Shown: one piece after another, positions 10,295 through 21,355 of the stretch
Numbering within the stretch: position 1 is the first letter of the stretch
Layout: the number at the start of each line of letters is the position of its first letter
DNA from: Knoellia locipacati
Lineage (GTDB): Bacteria > Actinomycetota > Actinomycetes > Actinomycetales > Dermatophilaceae
Direction of reading: 5' to 3'
Assembly: GCF_007992835.1 (NCBI RefSeq)
Contig: NZ_BKBA01000003.1
Location: 248,001-312,000, forward strand
Length of the DNA: 64,000 nucleotides
The notes under the pieces: model-generated
The model's database searches: none
What the model saw: only the letters and a program-made list of their open reading frames with translations
What the model was told of the DNA's origin: nothing
Translations under genes and position numbers: made by a program

Positions 10295-10516
10295 GTGACC
10301 CCCATCGAGATCCCCATCGCCGGCGAGAGCATCCGGCTCGGCCAGCTCCTCAAGTTCGCCTCGGTCGTCGAGGACGGCGCCGACGCGCGTGCGGTCATCG
10401 AGGCGGGCGAGGTCGAGGTCAACGGTGAGATCGACACCCGCCGGGGCCGTCAGGTCCGGCCCGGCGACACGGTCACCTACGCCGGCGAGACCCTCGCCGT
10501 CGTCGCGGAGGGCTGA
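10295..10516 (+). CDS. small S4-domain RNA-binding protein (YbcJ-like)
   Basis: A 73-residue protein made of one S4 fold. It has IRLGQLLKFASVVEDGADAR, then EAGEVEVNGEIDTRRGRQVRPGD, the two halves of the RNA-binding motif. It starts at GTG, giving a protein of the usual size of this family. It probably binds structured RNA or ribosomes; the target is not known. It ends six bases before the convergent manA. Confidence 0.85.
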   Translation: MTPIEIPIAGESIRLGQLLKFASVVEDGADARAVIEAGEVEVNGEIDTRRGRQVRPGDTVTYAGETLAVVAEG

Positions 10517-10522
10517 CCCCGG

Positions 10523-11563
10523 TCAGGGGGCGGGCGGCATACAGCGGATCAGGGTGACGTCACCGCCCACGGTGACCTCCCCCGCACCGTGCGGCACGAG
10601 CAGGACGTCGCCCTCGCGCACCTCGCGCGCGCCGTGCCGCGTCGTGAGCGTGCCGGCCCCGCGGACCACGACCACGGCCGCGTATGCCGCGTCGACCGTC
10701 ACGTCGCCCGTCACCGGCCGCACGACCTCGGCGCGGAAGTAGGCGCTCGCCTCGTCGGGCAGGGCCGGGCCCGAGCCCTCGACGTCGCTCCAGCGGCTGC
10801 GCAGCGACGCGAGGCGCGCCGCGTCGACGGGCCCGTGGTCGACGCTGCGCAGCGCGAGCGGGCGGTCGAGGCCGAGGAAGGCGTGGTCGAGCTCGAGGCC
10901 GAAGCGCGCGTGCTCGAGCATGACCGAGAAGTCGGTGGGCTCCTGGAGCTCGAGGATGAGGACGCCCTCGCCGATGGCGTGCGGCTGGCCGGCAGGGACG
11001 AGCACGGCGTCACCGGCGGAGACGTGGATCGGGTTGAGGGCTGCGAGGAGCTGCTCGTCCTGCGCGTCGACCAGTCCGGCGAGGTCGTCGTCGGACAGCT
11101 CGTCACGGAACCCGACCCACACGGTGGCGCCGGGGTCGGCGACGAGGACGATCCAGGCCTCGGTCTTGCCGTGGTCGCAGTCGAGGTGGGCGGCAGCGAA
11201 CTCGCGGCTCGGGTGCGAGTGCACCGGCAGGCGCTCACCGCTGTCGAGCAGCTTGGTGAGCAGGTTGGGGTCACCACCGAAGCGGGCGACGTGGTCGGCG
11301 CCGAACCACCCCTCGGGGTCGGAGGCGAGTGCGTCGGGGAGCTCGACACCGTCGTCGAGGGTGGTCACTCCCCCACCGCCCTCGGCGAAGAGGCGGGCGG
11401 TGGAGCCCACCCAGTCCTCGGGCCGGTGGCCGTCGAACCCGTCGGGGACGGCGAGGCCACGGAAGGCCAGGACGCGCTCGCCGCCGCGGTAGAAGCGGCG
11501 GGGCGTGTTCGGCGCGAGCGTGGCGGTGACGGCCTGCGCCGCGGCGGTCGAGGTGTCGGTCAT
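10523..11563 (-). CDS. manA: mannose-6-phosphate isomerase, class I
   Basis: Interconverts mannose 6-phosphate and fructose 6-phosphate. It is a zinc cupin enzyme of 346 residues. Seen: WVGST near the start, the metal-site region LPVHSHPSREFAAAHLDCDH, GKTEAW, and VPAGQPHAIGEGVLILELQEPTD. It starts at ATG overlapping the stop of the LacI-type gene by four bases, so the regulator and isomerase form one operon. With the divergent secreted mannosidase, this makes a coherent mannose-use module. The isomerase also supplies GDP-mannose precursors, so its control by the neighbouring repressor may be partial. Confidence 0.92.
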   Translation of the reverse strand: MTDTSTAAAQAVTATLAPNTPRRFYRGGERVLAFRGLAVPDGFDGHRPEDWVGSTARLFAEGGGGVTTLDDGVELPDALASDPEGWFGADHVARFGGDPNLLTKLLDSGERLPVHSHPSREFAAAHLDCDHGKTEAWIVLVADPGATVWVGFRDELSDDDLAGLVDAQDEQLLAALNPIHVSAGDAVLVPAGQPHAIGEGVLILELQEPTDFSVMLEHARFGLELDHAFLGLDRPLALRSVDHGPVDAARLASLRSRWSDVEGSGPALPDEASAYFRAEVVRPVTGDVTVDAAYAAVVVVRGAGTLTTRHGAREVREGDVLLVPHGAGEVTVGGDVTLIRCMPPAP

Positions 11564-12606
11564 GGGAGAGCCTTCCGTGCACGAAGCGATGCGGGGAGCC
11601 GACCGGACTCGCGGACGATGAGCCGGGTCGGCATGACGACGGTCTGGGCGGGTGACTCGTCGCCGAGCAGCCGTGCAAACAGCTGGAGGACGGCCTTCTG
11701 CCCGATCGAGGTGGGGTCCTGGTGGACGACGGTGACGGCCGGCTCGATGAGGTCGGCGAGCTCGAAGTCGTCGTAGCCGACGAGGCCCATCTCGATGCCG
11801 ACCTGGCGCATCGCGTGCAGCGCGTTGAGGGTGACCCGGTTGTTGCCCGTGATCACCGCGGTGATGGGAGTGCGCTCGCGGGACCAGGCGTCGAGGCGTG
11901 GCGCGAGGCTCTCGACGGTGTGCGGGCCCATCGCGATCCGGGTGTCGCCGGGCAGCCCGAGGGCGTCGTGGATGGCGACGAAGGCCTCGCGCCGCTGGCG
12001 GGCTGTCCAGAACTCGGCGTCGTCACCGAGGAAGGCGATCCGCCGGTGACCGTTGGCGACGAGGTGCTCGACGGCGCTGCGGACCCCGCCCGGGTTGTCG
12101 CTGATGACGGTGTCGCAGGGCTCGCCGCGCACCGGCCGGTCGACGTAGACGATCGGGGTGCCGCTGGCCGAGACGGTCGGGTCGGTGGCCGGGCGCTCTC
12201 CGGCGGGGACGACGACGAGCCCGTCGACCCGCCGGTTGATGAGTCCCTCGAGGACGACGCGCTCGCGGGTGGGCGAGCCCTCCGCGGACGCGGTGATGAG
12301 CTGGTGCTGGCGGATCCGGGCCTCACGCTCGACCGCGGCGCCGATCTGCGAGTAGAAGGGGTTCGCGAGGTCCTCGACGACGAGGGCGATGGTCTGGGTG
12401 CGGCCCTGGCGCAGGATCCGCGCGCCGTCGTGACGCATGAAGCCGATCCGGTCGATGACCCCGCGCACGCGCTGCTCGGTGTCGCGGCGCACCCCCGGCT
12501 CGCGGTTGACCACGCGCGACACCGTCTTGACGGAGACGTGCGCCTCCGCCGCGACGTCGGCCATGGTCGGCCGCGCCGATGTCCGCTTCCCTGACAACGC
12601 TGTCAC
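11560..12606 (-). CDS. LacI-family transcriptional repressor of the mannose module
   Basis: A DNA-binding repressor with an N-terminal helix-turn-helix (PTMADVAAEAHVSVKTVSRVVN) and a periplasmic-binding-protein-like effector domain (IALVVEDLANPFY onward). Its likely effector is mannose or a related sugar, inferred from the neighbours. The start is uncertain. A GTG at 12606 gives 348 residues. An ATG at 12630 adds eight residues but uses A+T-rich codons unlike the gene. An ATG at 12564 would begin right at the helix-turn-helix and place the palindromic operator upstream of the gene. It is the first gene of the operon with manA. Confidence 0.88.
   Translation of the reverse strand: MTALSGKRTSARPTMADVAAEAHVSVKTVSRVVNREPGVRRDTEQRVRGVIDRIGFMRHDGARILRQGRTQTIALVVEDLANPFYSQIGAAVEREARIRQHQLITASAEGSPTRERVVLEGLINRRVDGLVVVPAGERPATDPTVSASGTPIVYVDRPVRGEPCDTVISDNPGGVRSAVEHLVANGHRRIAFLGDDAEFWTARQRREAFVAIHDALGLPGDTRIAMGPHTVESLAPRLDAWSRERTPITAVITGNNRVTLNALHAMRQVGIEMGLVGYDDFELADLIEPAVTVVHQDPTSIGQKAVLQLFARLLGDESPAQTVVMPTRLIVRESGRLPASLRARKALP
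12592..12605. promoter_or_regulatory. LacI-type operator (autoregulatory)
   Basis: TGACAACGCTGTCA has 5-base inverted arms (TGACA and TGTCA) and the central CG typical of LacI-family operators. It lies at the very start of the repressor gene and about 205 bases before the mannosidase gene. Confidence 0.6.
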
Positions 12607-12675
12607 AAGGACGATCTCACCAAAAACCATGGGGCGGGGCAACGTGGCGCGTGCTGCACGCCTGTCGCGGCACGC

Positions 12676-12781
12676 GTTTTGTCCGATCGTCTGTCTCCAC
12701 CGGACAAGGACGGGATCTCGGATTGCGGGGCGGACGGCATACCGACAGGGTCGTGAAGGACGTCGGTCAAGGGTGACCGAC
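12676..12781. promoter_or_regulatory. palindromes in the lacI-GH92 intergenic region
   Basis: Two further inverted repeats lie between the divergent genes: TTGTCCG (from about 12675) paired with CGGACAA about 16 bases on, and GTCGGTC / GACCGAC at 12762-12781 with a six-base spacer. The second is about 30 bases before the mannosidase start and could be an operator. One GTATGCCG octamer (12735-12742, reverse) lies between them. No confident -35/-10 pair was found. Confidence 0.4.
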
Positions 12782-12810
12782 CCTGCGTGGGCGAAGAGCC
12801 CGGAGGAAAC

Positions 12811-15800
12811 ATGCGCCTGACGACCGCCGTCCCCAGAGGGCTGACAGCCGGAGCCCTCGCCCTCGCACTGGGCGGAGCGACCGCCGCCGGTGCCTACGCC
12901 GCACCACCAGCGGGAGCGCCTGCCGCGCCAGCCGCGCCGGGCGCGCCGACCGCAGCAGCCGAGGGAGGCGCGTGGTCCACCTCGTTCGAGGACGGGCAGC
13001 CGCAGCCCCTCGTCTCGACCGTGGAGGTCGACGGCTCGGGCCCGCGCCAGCAGAACGTCACCGGCGGCGTCGCCGCCGACGGCAGCCTGCTCGGGTCGGT
13101 CACGGGCATCACCGCGAGCGCCGAGAACCCGCCGGGCGAGGTCGCGTCCAACCTCACCGACGCCAACCCGGACACCAAGTGGCTCGCGTTCGCGACGACC
13201 GGCTGGGTCCGCTACCAGCTCTCGGGCGCCAAGCGCGCCCTCACGTGGTCGCTCACCTCCGGCAACGACGCCCCCGAGCGCGACCCCAAGGACGTCACGC
13301 TCCGCGGGTCCACCGACGGCACGACGTGGACCGACATCGACCGCCGCACGGGCCTGGCCTTCGCCACGCGCGGCCAGAAGCAGACCTTCACCGTGACGAC
13401 GCCGGGTGACTACAGCTTCTACCGGCTCGACGTCACCGCCAACAACGGCGGGCCGATCGTCCAGCTCGCCGACTGGAACCTCTTCGGCGAGATCGACCCG
13501 AGCGAGCCCACGGCCTCCCCGATGGTCTCCACCGTGGGCTCCGGCCCGCGCGCCGGCTTCAACATCAAGTCGCTCGTCGGCTGGACCGGCGTGAAGTCGC
13601 TGCGCTACGGCGGCTCGCACACCGCTGCCGGGCGCGGCTTCGCCTGGAACCGGCTCTTCGACGTGGACGTGCCGGTCGGCGACCGCTCGCGCCTCAGCTA
13701 CAAGATCTTCCCGGACATGGTCTCGGGCGACCTCAGCTACCCGTCGACCTACACCGCCGTCGACCTGCGCTTCACCGACGGGACGTTCCTGTCGAGCCTC
13801 GGCGCGAAGGACATGCACGCCACTCCCGCCTCGCCCGCCGGTCAGGGCGTCGGCAAGATCCTCTACGCCAACCAGTGGAACTCGGTCGAGATCGACCTCG
13901 GCCCCAAGGCCGCGGGCAAGACCATCGACGCGATCCTCCTCGGCTACGACAACACCGCGAAGCCGACCGCCGAGACGAGGTTCGGTGGGTGGGTCGACGA
14001 CGTCAAGGTCGACCCGGCCCCCGCCACCCTGGACCGGTCGAGCCCGACGTATGCCGTCGACATCCGTCGCGGGACCAACTCCTCCGGCTCCTTCTCACGC
14101 GGCAACAACCTCCCGATCAGCGCCGTGCCCAACGGCTTCACGTTCTTCACCCCCGTGACCAACGCGAACTCGCAGACCTGGCAGTACGACTACCAGGCCG
14201 GCAACAACGCGCAGAACCGCCCGACCCTGCAGGGCCTGGGCATCTCGCACGAGCCCTCGCCGTGGATGGGTGACCGCAACCAGATGTCGGTCATGCCCTC
14301 GATCACGCAGGGCGTCCCCACCGGCAGCGCGAGCGGCCGGGCCCTGGCCTTCGACCACAAGGACGAGGTCGCCCGACCGGACCACTACCGGGTCCACCTC
14401 GACGGCGGCATCATCGCCGAGACGGCCCCGGCGGACCACGGTGGCGTCTGGCGCTTCACGTTCCCGCAGTCAGCACCGACCGGCAGCCTGGTCGTGGACA
14501 CCGTCGACAACAACGGGACCTTCACCGTCGACCCGGCGACCGGCACGATGACCGGCTGGGTCGACAACGGCAGTGGCCTGTCCGTCGGGCGCAGCCGGAT
14601 GTTCGTCTACGGCGTGTTCGACCGTACGGCCAAGGCCACCGGCACCGCGCCGTCCGGCCACACCGGCACGCGCTACGCGACGTTCGACACGACCACCGAC
14701 CGTGACGTCGAGCTCCGCATCGCGACCTCGTTCATCTCCCTCGACCAAGCGAAGGCCAACCACGGCCTCGAGCTCGCCGGACGCACGTTCAGCGACGTCC
14801 AGGGCGCGGCCAAGGCCATGTGGGACAGGCGGCTCAACGTCGTCGAGGTCGAGGGGGCCAACGAGTCCGAGATCCGCACGCTCTACTCGAACCTCTACCG
14901 GCTCAACCTCTACCCGAACAGCCAGTTCGAGAACACCGGCACCGCCTCGGCGCCGCGCTACCAGTACGCCAGCCCGGTGTCGGGCAAGACCGGCACCGCC
15001 ACGGCGACCACCACCAACGCCGCGGTCAAGGACGGCAAGATCTACGTCAACAACGGCTTCTGGGACACCTACCGCACCGTGTGGCCGGCCTACTCCCTGC
15101 TCTACCCCGAGATCGCGGCCGAGATCGCCGACGGCTTCGTCCAGCAGTACCGCGACGGAGGCTGGGTCGCACGGTGGTCCTCGCCGGGCTACGCCGACCT
15201 CATGACCGGCACGAGCTCGGACGTCTCGTTCGCCGACGCGTTCGTCAAGGGCGTGCCACTGCCGGACAAGATGGGCACCTACGAGGCCGGTCTCAAGAAC
15301 GCCACCGTGCTCCCGCCGTCCTCGGGCGTCGGCCGCAAGGGCCTCGCGTCGTCGATCTTCCTCGGCTACACGCCGGAGAGCACCCATGAGAGCGTCTCGT
15401 GGGGTCTCGAGGGCATGGTCAACGACTTCGGCATCGGCAACCAGGCCGCCAAGCTCGCGACCGACCCGTCGGTCCCCGCGGCGCGCAAGGCGACCCTCAC
15501 GGAGGAGTCCGAGTACTTCCTCAAGCGGGCGACCGACTACGTCAACCACTTCAACCCCGAGACCGGGTTCCTGCAGGTCCGGGACGCGAACGGCGACTTC
15601 GCCGAGAGCTTCGACCCCGAGGTCTGGGGCAACGGCTACACCGAGACCAACGGCTGGAACTTCGCCTTCCACGCACCACAGGACGGCAACGGCCTGGCCA
15701 ACCTCCTCGGTGGCCGTGAGGCGATGGCCAAGAAGCTCGACACCTTCTTCACCACCCCGGAGACGGGCACGAAGCCGGGCAGCTACGGCGGCATCATCCA

Positions 15801-17919
15801 CGAGATCATCGAGGCGCGTGACGTCCGGATGGGCATGTTCGGGATGAGCAACCAGGTCTCGCACCACATCCCGTACATGTACAACTACACGGGCAAGCAG
15901 TTCCGGACCGCCGAGAAGGTGCGCGAGATCCTGCGTCGCCTCTACGTCGGCAGCGAGATCGGCCAGGGCTACCCCGGCGACGAGGACAACGGAGAGCAGT
16001 CGGCCTGGAACACCCTCTCCTCGCTCGGCATCTACCCGCTCCAGGTCGGCTCCGCCCAGTGGGCCGTCGGGTCACCGGCGTTCACCAAGGCGACCGTCCA
16101 CCGCACCCAGGGTGACCTCGTCATCAACGCCCCGAACAACTCCGACGACAACATCTACGTCCAGGACCTCAAGGTCGGCGGCAAGAAGCACTCGGGTGTC
16201 TCGATCGCGCACAGCGACCTCACCGGACCGACGACGGTCGACTTCGCCATGGGCGCCAAGCCGTCCGACTTCGGGTCCAAGGCCAAGGACGCTCCCCCGT
16301 CCCTGACCCAGGGCGACGACCTGCCGGCGCCGCTGCGCGACGCCACCGGCCCCCGCCGGGGCACCGCCTCGGCGTTCGGGACGAAGACCTCGAGCGACGC
16401 GCAGGCGCTGTTCGACAACTCGTCGACCACCGGGACGACGTTCACCATCCCGACGCCCACCGTGACCTACGGCCTCAACGGCGTCGGTCAGCGGGCGACG
16501 TTCTACACGCTCACCAACGGTGCCCAGGCGGGCGACCCGTCCGCCTGGCGCATCGAGGGCAGCAACGACGGGGTGAAGTGGAAGACCCTCGACACCCGCA
16601 CGAACGAGGCCTTCACCTGGCGGACGCAGACCCGTCCGTTCAAGATCGACAAGCCCGGGACCTTCACCTCCTACCGGCTCGTCGTGACGCGGAGCTCGGG
16701 CACACCGACGCTCACCGAGGTGGAGTTCCTCACCGACGGCTCCAAGGCCGAGCGCACCGACGTCAAGCTCCTCGCGAGCTCGGACGTCGAGGCCCTCGAG
16801 GGCCAGCCGGTCTCCGGTGTCGTGGCCACCTTCTCCGGTGGCAAGGGCTCGACCGCTGCCGACTACACCGCCTCCATCGACTGGGGCGACGGCACGACGA
16901 GCGCGGGCCAGATCAAGGCCGGCGAGCTCGGCTCCTACACGGTGCGCGGCCAGCACACCTACGCCGAGCCGGGCTACTACGAGCCGGTCGTCACCGTGAC
17001 GGACAGGAAGGGTGAGGTCTCGGCGGTCGGAGGCGTGACCGTGCACCAGGCGGTCGTCCCGTCGTACGCCGCCGGCTTCGACCTCGTCTGCATCGGCAAC
17101 CCCGGTGAGGAGAGCGTCTGCGCCGGTGACCAGGCCGGCGTCTCGCGTCCTGCCCTCGCGGCCGCCGGGGCCTCCCCCGGCAAGCTCCTCACCGTGCCCG
17201 GCACGGACCTGCGGTTCTCGATGCCGGCGATCCCCGCCGGTGAGAACGACAACGCCACCGGTGCCGGACAGACCCTGCCCGTCACCCTCGCCCCGGGCGC
17301 CACGAAGCTGAGCCTCATCGGCACGGCGACCCAGAAGGACCAGGACACGACCGGGACGGTGACGTTCACGGACGGGACGAGCACGGCATACAAGATCCAG
17401 TACGGAGACTGGTGCGGCTCGGCGAAGTTCGGCAACACCGTCGCGGTCGAGATGACCTCGCGGCTCAACGGCACGGGCACGGACGGCTGCCACCTCAAGC
17501 TGTTCGCCACCGCGCCGCTGACCATCCCCGCGGGCAAGACCGTGAAGTCGGTGACCCTGCCGACCCAGACGGGAGACCCGCACGCCAACGGCCGGATCCA
17601 CGTGTTCGCCGTGGCCGACAACGGGACGCCGCTCACGGTCACCCCGGCCGAGGGCGTCACCGCGAAGTCCGGTGCGGCGTCGACCGTGACGCTGGGCAAG
17701 GTCTCGGGTGGCGTCCCCGCCGCCGGTGGCTACACCGCCCGCGTGGCGTGGGGTGACGGCACGGCCACCACCGATGCCAAGGTCACCGTGGCAGCCGACG
17801 GCACGGCGACGCTCAGCGGGAGCCACACCTGGGGCACCGCCGGGACCTACACCGTGAGGTTCCTCGTCGGCGACAGCCGCAACGACGTCCTCGCGTCGGT
17901 GGGCGTCACCGTCACCTGA
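12811..17919 (+). CDS. secreted GH92 alpha-mannosidase with discoidin-like and PKD-type domains
   Basis: A 1702-residue exported exo-alpha-mannosidase, calcium-dependent in the GH92 family, likely trimming alpha-mannosyl groups from yeast or plant mannans or glycoproteins. The ATG at 12811 has GGAGG six bases upstream and begins a signal peptide (about 1-33, ending AAGAYAAPP). Order: a discoidin/F5-8-like domain (about 85-230), then the GH92 body. This has NGFWDTYRTVWPAYSLLYP and a C-terminal catalytic region with SNQVSHHIPYMYN near 1015 and GYPGDEDNGEQSAW near 1055. A second discoidin-like domain (about 1185-1310), a PKD-like domain with WGDGT (about 1323-1405), a cysteine-containing domain (about 1420-1605) and a last WGDGT domain follow. 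There is no sortase or membrane anchor, so it is released. It is divergent from lacI-manA. Confidence 0.93.
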   Translation: MRLTTAVPRGLTAGALALALGGATAAGAYAAPPAGAPAAPAAPGAPTAAAEGGAWSTSFEDGQPQPLVSTVEVDGSGPRQQNVTGGVAADGSLLGSVTGITASAENPPGEVASNLTDANPDTKWLAFATTGWVRYQLSGAKRALTWSLTSGNDAPERDPKDVTLRGSTDGTTWTDIDRRTGLAFATRGQKQTFTVTTPGDYSFYRLDVTANNGGPIVQLADWNLFGEIDPSEPTASPMVSTVGSGPRAGFNIKSLVGWTGVKSLRYGGSHTAAGRGFAWNRLFDVDVPVGDRSRLSYKIFPDMVSGDLSYPSTYTAVDLRFTDGTFLSSLGAKDMHATPASPAGQGVGKILYANQWNSVEIDLGPKAAGKTIDAILLGYDNTAKPTAETRFGGWVDDVKVDPAPATLDRSSPTYAVDIRRGTNSSGSFSRGNNLPISAVPNGFTFFTPVTNANSQTWQYDYQAGNNAQNRPTLQGLGISHEPSPWMGDRNQMSVMPSITQGVPTGSASGRALAFDHKDEVARPDHYRVHLDGGIIAETAPADHGGVWRFTFPQSAPTGSLVVDTVDNNGTFTVDPATGTMTGWVDNGSGLSVGRSRMFVYGVFDRTAKATGTAPSGHTGTRYATFDTTTDRDVELRIATSFISLDQAKANHGLELAGRTFSDVQGAAKAMWDRRLNVVEVEGANESEIRTLYSNLYRLNLYPNSQFENTGTASAPRYQYASPVSGKTGTATATTTNAAVKDGKIYVNNGFWDTYRTVWPAYSLLYPEIAAEIADGFVQQYRDGGWVARWSSPGYADLMTGTSSDVSFADAFVKGVPLPDKMGTYEAGLKNATVLPPSSGVGRKGLASSIFLGYTPESTHESVSWGLEGMVNDFGIGNQAAKLATDPSVPAARKATLTEESEYFLKRATDYVNHFNPETGFLQVRDANGDFAESFDPEVWGNGYTETNGWNFAFHAPQDGNGLANLLGGREAMAKKLDTFFTTPETGTKPGSYGGIIHEIIEARDVRMGMFGMSNQVSHHIPYMYNYTGKQFRTAEKVREILRRLYVGSEIGQGYPGDEDNGEQSAWNTLSSLGIYPLQVGSAQWAVGSPAFTKATVHRTQGDLVINAPNNSDDNIYVQDLKVGGKKHSGVSIAHSDLTGPTTVDFAMGAKPSDFGSKAKDAPPSLTQGDDLPAPLRDATGPRRGTASAFGTKTSSDAQALFDNSSTTGTTFTIPTPTVTYGLNGVGQRATFYTLTNGAQAGDPSAWRIEGSNDGVKWKTLDTRTNEAFTWRTQTRPFKIDKPGTFTSYRLVVTRSSGTPTLTEVEFLTDGSKAERTDVKLLASSDVEALEGQPVSGVVATFSGGKGSTAADYTASIDWGDGTTSAGQIKAGELGSYTVRGQHTYAEPGYYEPVVTVTDRKGEVSAVGGVTVHQAVVPSYAAGFDLVCIGNPGEESVCAGDQAGVSRPALAAAGASPGKLLTVPGTDLRFSMPAIPAGENDNATGAGQTLPVTLAPGATKLSLIGTATQKDQDTTGTVTFTDGTSTAYKIQYGDWCGSAKFGNTVAVEMTSRLNGTGTDGCHLKLFATAPLTIPAGKTVKSVTLPTQTGDPHANGRIHVFAVADNGTPLTVTPAEGVTAKSGAASTVTLGKVSGGVPAAGGYTARVAWGDGTATTDAKVTVAADGTATLSGSHTWGTAGTYTVRFLVGDSRNDVLASVGVTVT

Positions 17920-17933
17920 CCCGGTCTGGTCGG

Positions 17934-18020
17934 GCTCAGCATGATCGGGTCACCCGATCATGCTGAGCTCGACCCCGGTTGGCAGAGGGGGTCGAGCGCG
18001 AGGAACTCGGGTCGAGCGAG
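17934..18020. repeat. dispersed palindromic repeat, family A copy 1
   Basis: A near-perfect palindrome with 17-base arms and a one-base centre (17934-17950, 17952-17968) is followed by a second stem, TCGACCCC (17969-17976) with GGGGTCGA (17988-17995). The same two-part element occurs at 46921-47009. It lies 14 bases after the GH92 stop and probably terminates that gene. Confidence 0.75.
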
Positions 18021-18038
18021 CGCTCGGACGAGCAGGGA

Positions 18039-18084
18039 CGCGTATGCCGCGTGGTCCCCCGGAGGGGAGCACGCGGCATACGCG
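18039..18084 (-). terminator. hairpin terminator of groEL built on paired GTATGCCG octamers
   Basis: 15-base arms (18039-18053 and 18070-18084) each contain the octamer GTATGCCG, in opposite orientation, with a C-rich/G-rich inner extension. It lies 24 bases after the groEL stop. Confidence 0.8.
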
Positions 18085-18108
18085 TTTGGTGCGGGAGGAG
18101 CGACCGGC

Positions 18109-19798
<1,690 letters not shown>

Positions 19799-19813
19799 GC
19801 AGGGTGTGATGCG

Positions 19814-19857
19814 CGTATGCCGTGGGCTCACCATGGGAGGTGCGCCCACGGCATACG
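19814..19857 (-). terminator. hairpin after groES built on paired GTATGCCG octamers
   Basis: 14-base arms (19814-19827 and 19844-19857) with one octamer in each arm and a 16-base loop, 37 bases after the groES stop. It probably attenuates read-through from groES into groEL. Confidence 0.75.
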
Positions 19858-19893
19858 TGGTGGTTCAGGTGCTGCGAAGCCGTAGGGCCTCGG

Positions 19894-20187
19894 TCAGCCG
19901 ACGACGGCGAGGATGTCGCGGGCGCTCAGGATGAGGTACTCCTGGCCGCCGTGCTTGACCTCGGTGCCGCCGTACTTGCTGTAGATGACGCGGTCGCCGA
20001 CGTTGACGTCGAGCGGGACGCGGTTGCCGTTGTCGTCGATGCGACCGGGGCCGACCGCGAGGACCTCGCCCTCCTGGGGCTTCTCCTTCGCGGTGTCCGG
20101 GATGACGAGACCGGACGCCGTGGTCTGCTCGGCCTCGAGCGACTTGATGACGATGCGGTCCTCGAGCGGCTTGATGGAAACCGACAC
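19894..20187 (-). CDS. groES: 10 kDa co-chaperonin GroES
   Basis: The heptameric lid of the GroEL chamber, 97 residues. It starts at GTG with GGGGAGG seven bases upstream and begins [14 protein letters not shown]. The mobile-loop region [20 protein letters not shown] and the end [14 protein letters not shown] are standard. Transcription starts from a sigma-A-like promoter embedded between two CIRCE operators (20297-20369), so it is heat-inducible through HrcA. Confidence 0.97.
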   Translation of the reverse strand: MSVSIKPLEDRIVIKSLEAEQTTASGLVIPDTAKEKPQEGEVLAVGPGRIDDNGNRVPLDVNVGDRVIYSKYGGTEVKHGGQEYLILSARDILAVVG

Positions 20188-20296
20188 TGTGTGACCTCCC
20201 CTTTGGGATGAGTCGAAGGTGGACAAATGCGTTTCGTGCGCGGTGTGGCCGGTGGTCGAGCTCGCCGTCGCGGGGGTCGAGTCGGTCGGCCTGCGC

Positions 20297-20321
20297 TGGC
20301 ACTCACCGGGGGCGAGTGCCA
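20297..20321. promoter_or_regulatory. CIRCE operator 1 (HrcA)
   Basis: TGGCACTC, nine bases, GAGTGCCA: a perfect CIRCE-type inverted repeat in the groES leader, about 110 bases before the start codon and just downstream of the predicted -10. Confidence 0.93.
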
Positions 20322-20329
20322 ATGACCCA

Positions 20330-20358
20330 AATCTAGGCTCGCGCTGGCACTCGGTCAA
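20330..20358 (-). promoter_or_regulatory. groES promoter
   Basis: On the minus strand, -35 TTGACC (20353-20358) and -10 TAGATT (20330-20335) with 17 bases between them. The -35 lies inside CIRCE 2 and the -10 just before CIRCE 1, which explains repression by HrcA. Confidence 0.8.
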
Positions 20359-20369
20359 CCTGAGTGCCA
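20345..20369. promoter_or_regulatory. CIRCE operator 2 (HrcA)
   Basis: TGGCACTC, nine bases, GAGTGCCA, a second perfect copy overlapping the -35 box. Its centre is 48 bases from that of copy 1. Confidence 0.93.
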
Positions 20370-20477
20370 AAGGTCGGGCACGGTGTTCGCCGAGGGCGCA
20401 CTCGTAGGCGCACCTCCCCGCGGTCCCTGCGCGCAATTCGGTTGCACCGGGTGGGGCGGGCCGCGAGGCTTCGCCGC

Positions 20478-21308
20478 ATGACCGACGTCGACCGCTCCGC
20501 CCTTCTCGCCGCCTACGACACCCAGCTCCGGCGCGAGGCCGAGGTGCCGTCGGCGCTGTCGGCCACCGAGCTCGGGCCGCTCATCCTCGCGACCTACCAG
20601 GGCGGGCGAGGCTTCATCACCTACCGCGACCTCGCCACCGAGGCCGGCCCGGCCACCGAGGAGTCGGTGCGCGCCCTCGTCGCAGGGGCGCTCGAGCACT
20701 ACCGCAGCGACCCCGAGATCACCAGAGTCGAGTGGAAGACCCGGGGGCACGACCACGCCCCCGGTCTGCACGAGGCGCTCGTCGCCGCCGGGTTCGAGGC
20801 CGAGGAGCCCGAGTCGGTGATGATCGGCGAGGCCGGTCTGCTCGCCGTCGACGTCGAGCTGCCGAGCGGCGTCGAGATCCGGCGGGCCACCGGCGAGGAC
20901 GAGGTCGCGCGGGTCGAGCACGTGGCCGGCGAGATCTTCGGCGACGAGCCCGACCGCATCGCAGCCCAGGTGGCCGAGGTCGTCGCCCGCTTCCGGCGCG
21001 ATCCCCTGTTCGAGGTGTGGTTCGCCGAGACCGACGGGCAGGTCGTCACCACCGGACGGCTCGAGCCGGTGGAGGGCACCGAGTTCGCCGGCATCTGGGG
21101 AGGCTCGACCCTGCCCGAGTTTCGCGGGCGCGGGATCTACCGGGCCCTGACGGCCGCCCGGGCCCGCTCGGCGATCGCCCACGGCAAGCGCTGGATCAAC
21201 AGCGACTCCACCGAGTTCTCCCGCCCGATCCTCGAGCGCAGCGGTCTCGTCAAGGTCTCGACGACGACTCCCTACATCTGGGCGCGGACCGGTCAGGACA
21301 CAGCCTGA
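20478..21308 (+). CDS. GNAT-family N-acetyltransferase
   Basis: A 276-residue cytoplasmic acetyltransferase of unknown substrate. The C-terminal half holds the acetyl-CoA-binding loop [13 protein letters not shown] (about 215-227) after [10 protein letters not shown]. The N-terminal half ([17 protein letters not shown]) looks like a degenerate first GNAT domain. The ATG at 20478 fits the start of similarity to this group. The gene is divergent from groES, sharing the 290-base region that holds the CIRCE sites, so heat-shock effects on its promoter are possible. I see no signal peptide or other domain. Confidence 0.85.
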   Translation: MTDVDRSALLAAYDTQLRREAEVPSALSATELGPLILATYQGGRGFITYRDLATEAGPATEESVRALVAGALEHYRSDPEITRVEWKTRGHDHAPGLHEALVAAGFEAEEPESVMIGEAGLLAVDVELPSGVEIRRATGEDEVARVEHVAGEIFGDEPDRIAAQVAEVVARFRRDPLFEVWFAETDGQVVTTGRLEPVEGTEFAGIWGGSTLPEFRGRGIYRALTAARARSAIAHGKRWINSDSTEFSRPILERSGLVKVSTTTPYIWARTGQDTA

Positions 21309-21355
21309 TCTCATTTTCGGGGATCTGTTCCCCGACGCCCACGAGGAGGCATCCT

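Noticed and set aside
12607-13818. Extension of the LacI gene frame upstream to 13818
   Set aside because: It overlaps the GH92 signal peptide on the other strand, and the helix-turn-helix lies at residue 20 or so of the downstream start.
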